From assembly GCF_946478785.1 (NCBI RefSeq), contig NZ_CAMLDD010000013.1, forward strand, positions 1 through 64,000: a DNA stretch of 64,000 nucleotides, in the 5' to 3' direction. This DNA is from an uncultured Flavobacterium sp. (GTDB lineage Bacteria; Bacteroidota; Bacteroidia; Flavobacteriales; Flavobacteriaceae). Below are positions 61,101-64,000 of the stretch, one piece after another. Within the stretch, counting starts at the first letter, position 1, and each line of letters starts with the position of its first letter. The translations under genes and the position numbers were made by a program. Below the pieces are notes generated by a model. The model made no database searches, had not been told where the DNA came from, and saw nothing but the letters and a program-made list of their open reading frames with translations.

Positions 61101-64000
61101 TGTTTTCTTCTGGCCAAACCTGATCGGGACTTATATTACAAGCTCCTCCTGATGGAGTTACTTTTAATGGAATTTCGACTTGATAGAAGTTTTCTGTAAA
61201 GTCATTTCCAAAACGAATAAATGCCACCATTTCATCATTACTTACAGGGACCTGATCTTCCAGAGATTCAGCATGCAGAAACATCTTTAATTTTTTGTAC
61301 TGACGCATATCAATACTTACATTTTTGAAAGCAGCCCTTGAATCCTGACTTTCTAGCCCATTGCCGGAAACACGTAATGCCAAAGATTGTTCATTTTGGT
61401 TGATTATCGTATTATTATTGTACAATTGCTCTCTTTGAACATTTGGAGGAGTTACATAATTTACAGGACATTTTGTACTATTCTCCTGAATGTTTACTGC
61501 CTGAACATCAAAATCTGTCCCATCTGAATCCGGACTTGTATCTGATGCATCAAGAGTACCATCATATCTTCTCCATTCTCCCCTAACTAAATCCAGTGCT
61601 CCAAAACGAACCGTAACCTGATCTGTAAAACCGGTCATAAACATTCTCATAAATCGAATAGATCTAAAATCAGAAATGTTCCCAATAGTGTTTTGCGGTT
61701 GGGTAACAGGTATTTTAAACTGAATCCATCTTGCTGTTGTATTACCACCATTAGGCAACTCAACATTGTTTACTACTTTAATATCAGTAATGTAATTCTG
61801 ACCAATAACCATGTCAGGTTTCATATCAATGCTATATTCATAATAAGCATTAATTGTATTCATGGTATTGTCCCGATTAATATCTTCTACATCCGGTAAA
61901 GTCGTTGATCCTCTGTTGGCATCATTTATATCTACAGCCGAGTTTCCTTCAACGCCATTATATTTTTTATAACGATTAAGAACATCACCGTCTGTATTTA
62001 AGAAATAAGTATAATTGTCTGCTGCAGGATCCGCCTCAGAAGCATAATTGTCATAAACGACAGCTTCTTTTGCATCAGGCAGACCATCAAGACCTACATC
62101 CTGATTCTTTCTGTTTCCTGCATTATTATCAAAAGCATAAATTAAAGATTGCGAAGCCGGAACATCTCCCCAAACTGGCTGTGGCGTTACTACTAACTGA
62201 TCCGGACCAAGTCCATTCTCATATTGTTTTCGTCCGTCTTTTAAAATATCCTCTGAAACCTCTCCTAAATTAAAATATATTTTTCCAACGTTAGAAGGCT
62301 GCGTTGACGCATTTCCTACATACGGATCGAGAACCCAAAACTGAATATACTCTACATTGCTTTGCTCAAAATTGGTCGAATTTAAGGAGCGCATAATTCC
62401 ACCAAAATTACCGTTTACAGGATCTGAACCAAAACTGGAATTATTATTATAAGGACCTCTTTCTGAAGGATAGTAGCTTAAATCAAGGGTATTGATTACT
62501 TGTAATTGTCCTTGTGCGATATCTGTATTCGGGTATAATTCTTTGCTATAAACTCTTCTGGTAGTATTTAGGGACAAATCATCATTGGATATTCCCGATG
62601 GCTTTTGGGTGTAAAAAATAGGATCAATAGAGTACCATGCCATTTTCGCCCTTTTATAACCATATCTTAAATCGTCAAATTGAGCATTAAAAGTAGGGTC
62701 TCCTGCTGCATTAATAAATGGTACTGAAGCCAGGCTCCATGCATAAGCAGACCGCATATCTATAGTAGATTGCGACCCTTCAAAATCATCTACATATATA
62801 GTAGCCTCTCCTTCAAAATCACTTGCTTTTGGAGCATCTGGTTTTAAAAAAGCAACTTCACCTCTTATCGAAAGATTAGAAGGAACATCTGTATCAATGT
62901 TTGGGAGTTTATTTACTAATCTGGTGAAAAACGGAATTTCAGTCGAATAATTACCATTAACCCCGAAAATAGTATTGTTTACAGATTCCTGACCATAGCT
63001 CGATTTTTGAGTAAAAGGTCTTTCTGTCATTTTTAAATATGTACCTCCAACAATAAACTTATCTGAGATTTTATGTTCGACATTTAGTCCCATAAATCTT
63101 CTGGTCTGTTGACCAAAAACCGAATTATTTTCCAGGGAAACTTCTATTGGTGTGTTTGAAGCTTGCAAAGAAGGGTCCAAAATCTGAACTCTTCCTAACT
63201 GATAATCGACGCTATAATCAATTCCTTCAACCAGTACCCTTCCACCGGCAGTAACCACAACAGAACCTTGAGGGACGTTAAAAGCACCAATTGGAATTCC
63301 ATCACTCCCGGATGACTTATATTTTCCCCTTAATAAAAATTTGTTTTTATCACTGTCCTGCAAAGCTCCGGATTGTGTCGTTCTATACATGCTCCTGAAT
63401 ACATACCTCCTTTGATTCGGATTATAGGTAGCAGGGTCATTGTAATTTTCTCCAGTTCCTGTGTTTAATTTATCGAATAATAACTTTCCAAATGGCTCTT
63501 TGGTAGTAAAAATAATACGTCCGTTTTGCGCATCAAAAGTGATCCCCTGAAGATAATCGAAGAAACCGTCTCCACCTGCTTGTGGATCATTATTGTAATT
63601 TAACTTGTCCAGATTAAAAACTTTCAACAATGGAGTTTCAGTTACTTCATTACCTGCCGTAGGATTAGACGGAAAAGGATTTGCAGCATCAACCGGAGAA
63701 ATATAGTTTATTGGTGACGGATCTGTATAAAGGATATTAAATCTAAAATCATCTTGCTTAACCTGATACGCTCCCGGTATTTGATAGATATTTTTCATCA
63801 TCAGGTTCCAAACCGGAGTATTAACATTCGTTAAACTGCTTTTCAGCATTTTTAAAATTAAACTTTGCGTAATAACGGCCTGATTGTTATTTGCAGTACT
63901 TCCTGTCACCACCGTTCCATCAACTCCATCGCTTCCAAATTCTCCAACCTGATATACAACTCCGCCAACAGTATATTCATACGCTACTGCTAAGATTTCA
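58105..64000 (-). CDS. sprA: Cell surface protein SprA, T9SS translocon (partial, 5' end outside window)
   Basis: About 1,965 C-terminal residues are visible and the frame stays open to the window edge, so the start is missing. SprA is the giant outer-membrane barrel that forms the T9SS protein-conducting channel and is needed for gliding. Recognisable SprA segments include 'VLRQ'-free beta-rich stretches such as 'EYTVGGVVYQVGEFGSDGVD', 'VVTAGGRVLVEGIDYSVDYQ', 'LGRVQILDPSLQ' and the barrel end 'SGFTLRYNFGN'. A Pro/Lys-rich linker lies at about 59560-59640. Full-length homologues are about 2,300-2,450 residues. It precedes gcvH on the same strand. Confidence 0.93.
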   Translation of the reverse strand, partial: EILAVAYEYTVGGVVYQVGEFGSDGVDGTVVTGSTANNNQAVITQSLILKMLKSSLTNVNTPVWNLMMKNIYQIPGAYQVKQDDFRFNILYTDPSPINYISPVDAANPFPSNPTAGNEVTETPLLKVFNLDKLNYNNDPQAGGDGFFDYLQGITFDAQNGRIIFTTKEPFGKLLFDKLNTGTGENYNDPATYNPNQRRYVFRSMYRTTQSGALQDSDKNKFLLRGKYKSSGSDGIPIGAFNVPQGSVVVTAGGRVLVEGIDYSVDYQLGRVQILDPSLQASNTPIEVSLENNSVFGQQTRRFMGLNVEHKISDKFIVGGTYLKMTERPFTQKSSYGQESVNNTIFGVNGNYSTEIPFFTRLVNKLPNIDTDVPSNLSIRGEVAFLKPDAPKASDFEGEATIYVDDFEGSQSTIDMRSAYAWSLASVPFINAAGDPTFNAQFDDLRYGYKRAKMAWYSIDPIFYTQKPSGISNDDLSLNTTRRVYSKELYPNTDIAQGQLQVINTLDLSYYPSERGPYNNNSSFGSDPVNGNFGGIMRSLNSTNFEQSNVEYIQFWVLDPYVGNASTQPSNVGKIYFNLGEVSEDILKDGRKQYENGLGPDQLVVTPQPVWGDVPASQSLIYAFDNNAGNRKNQDVGLDGLPDAKEAVVYDNYASEADPAADNYTYFLNTDGDVLNRYKKYNGVEGNSAVDINDANRGSTTLPDVEDINRDNTMNTINAYYEYSIDMKPDMVIGQNYITDIKVVNNVELPNGGNTTARWIQFKIPVTQPQNTIGNISDFRSIRFMRMFMTGFTDQVTVRFGALDLVRGEWRRYDGTLDASDTSPDSDGTDFDVQAVNIQENSTKCPVNYVTPPNVQREQLYNNNTIINQNEQSLALRVSGNGLESQDSRAAFKNVSIDMRQYKKLKMFLHAESLEDQVPVSNDEMVAFIRFGNDFTENFYQVEIPLKVTPSGGACNISPDQVWPEENNMDLALSLLTRMKIKGMKIDINSTKRDINGIYYPDNDPDLIPDGGDGDDKLRLGIKGNPNFGMVRNLMVGIKNANTVDKNIKGEVWFNELRLSDMDNKGGMAAILSVDTNMADFATVSATGRKSTIGFGSIEEGANERDREDIQQYNIVTNLNLGKLLPQKWGINLPFNYAIGEEIITPEYDPFNQDIKLEQLLNETTGQAEKDNIRNRAIDYTKRKSINFIGVRKDRAPEQKPHVYDVENFTFSQSYNQVKRHDYEIEDYEDELSNSSVNYAYTFQPKEVVPFKQNKFMKKSEYWKLLSDFNFNYLPSNISFNTNIIRQSNSQQFRQIQDVPGIGLETLYRRNFAYNYQYGFGFNLTKSLKLNYTASSNNIVKNYLNDDNTPKEDFNIWDDYFDIGTPNQHTQQLVLNYDIPINKVPVFSFIKANYSYTADYNWQRSSTALSQYEEENPDGTFTTYDLGNTIQNANSNTLSTTFNMTTLYKYLGLTPGAKKAAKPKPAGPPKPGEKIVNTNKAAPASRPFYDGLIGILTSVKNIQVNYTENSGTVLPGYTPGIGFLGTSKPTLGFIFGSQDDIRYEAAKSGWLTTYENFNQNFTQVNNKLLKVTANLDLFPDLKIDLTMDRSYSENSSEQYSVDPATGEYLPLSPYTYGMFSISTVLIKTAFSASDENVSAAFDDFRENRLTIANRLAEDRYGTAIPRYDAGALPVEDTNAPLDNLANPNNPDRKQILSNDGYPVGYGKSNQAVLLPAFLAAYSGGDASKSSTGIFRSFPIPNWSVKYNGLMRYKYFKDRFKRFSLQHNYRASYTINQFRSNFDYNENPAGTDVNGNFFNETIMSNVNLVEQFSPLVRVDFELKGSLRVLTEVKKDRALSMSFDNNLLTEVKGVEYVVGLGYRFKDVIFSSTLADNPTGIIKSDINIKTDFSYRNNQTLVRYLDYNNNQLAAGQNIWSVKLTADYAFSKNLTAIFYYDHSFSKAVISTSFPLTNIRSGFTLRYNFGN

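Overview
The window is AT-rich and looks like a chromosomal segment of a Flavobacterium close to F. johnsoniae. The evidence is T9SS C-terminal sorting domains, the gliding/T9SS genes sprA and remB, a PorP/SprF-family protein, TonB-dependent receptors with N-terminal carboxypeptidase-like domains, lipoproteins with acidic residues after the lipobox cysteine, TAnnTTTG-type -7 promoter elements and weak Shine-Dalgarno sites. No rRNA, tRNA, CRISPR array, transposase or prophage was found. Most of the region is core genome; the accessory parts are the left edge and the 6.4-14 kb segment.

Layout. 1-500: a tandemly repeated hairpin element, a structured RNA candidate and a bidirectional terminator. 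0.5-6.2 kb: serB, then a run of small VOC and START/AHSA1 genes facing away from a GlxA-type AraC regulator. 6.4-14 kb: two large T9SS-secreted proteins, an alginate-lyase-like multidomain protein and a beta-helix adhesin, lying head to head. Both lack their 5' ends at one shared junction near 9,880. 14-18 kb: clpX, clpP, a second copy of the structured RNA, and tig. 18-26.5 kb: a holin-like membrane protein, an alpha/beta hydrolase, a surface lipoprotein, a TonB receptor with a DUF4249 lipoprotein, pdxJ, a CBS protein and nadK. 26.7-32.4 kb: an envelope-biogenesis operon (DUF6089 barrel, uppS, bamA, two Skp/OmpH chaperones). 32.4-40 kb: a TonB receptor with a small Cys-rich protein, murI, a gamma-carbonic anhydrase homologue, a PorP/SprF protein, nfu, mscS and tsaB. 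40-47.4 kb: a MacB-like ABC exporter with two permeases, two adaptors and one TolC. 47.5-54.2 kb: a DUF4403 lipoprotein, then a cytochrome oxidase accessory cluster (SCO, a cysteine-free SCO-like protein, DUF420, subunits IV and III, heme o synthase). 54.2-64 kb: remB, deoC, a VanZ-like gene, gcvH and sprA, which runs off the right edge.

How the genes fit together. Three themes dominate. Envelope assembly is covered by UppS, BamA, Skp and MurI. T9SS secretion and gliding is covered by SprA, RemB, PorP/SprF and two clients with sorting domains. Respiratory oxidase assembly is covered by the cox/SCO/CyoE cluster. Protein quality control (Tig, ClpP, ClpX) forms a fourth compact block.

The items most worth a second look are the head-to-head truncation near 9,880, the pair of related structured RNA elements, the 149-bp-period hairpin repeat at the left edge, and a promoter-like -7 box followed at once by a perfect terminator-like hairpin upstream of mscS. 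Family names come from recognising motifs by eye; no database search was run.
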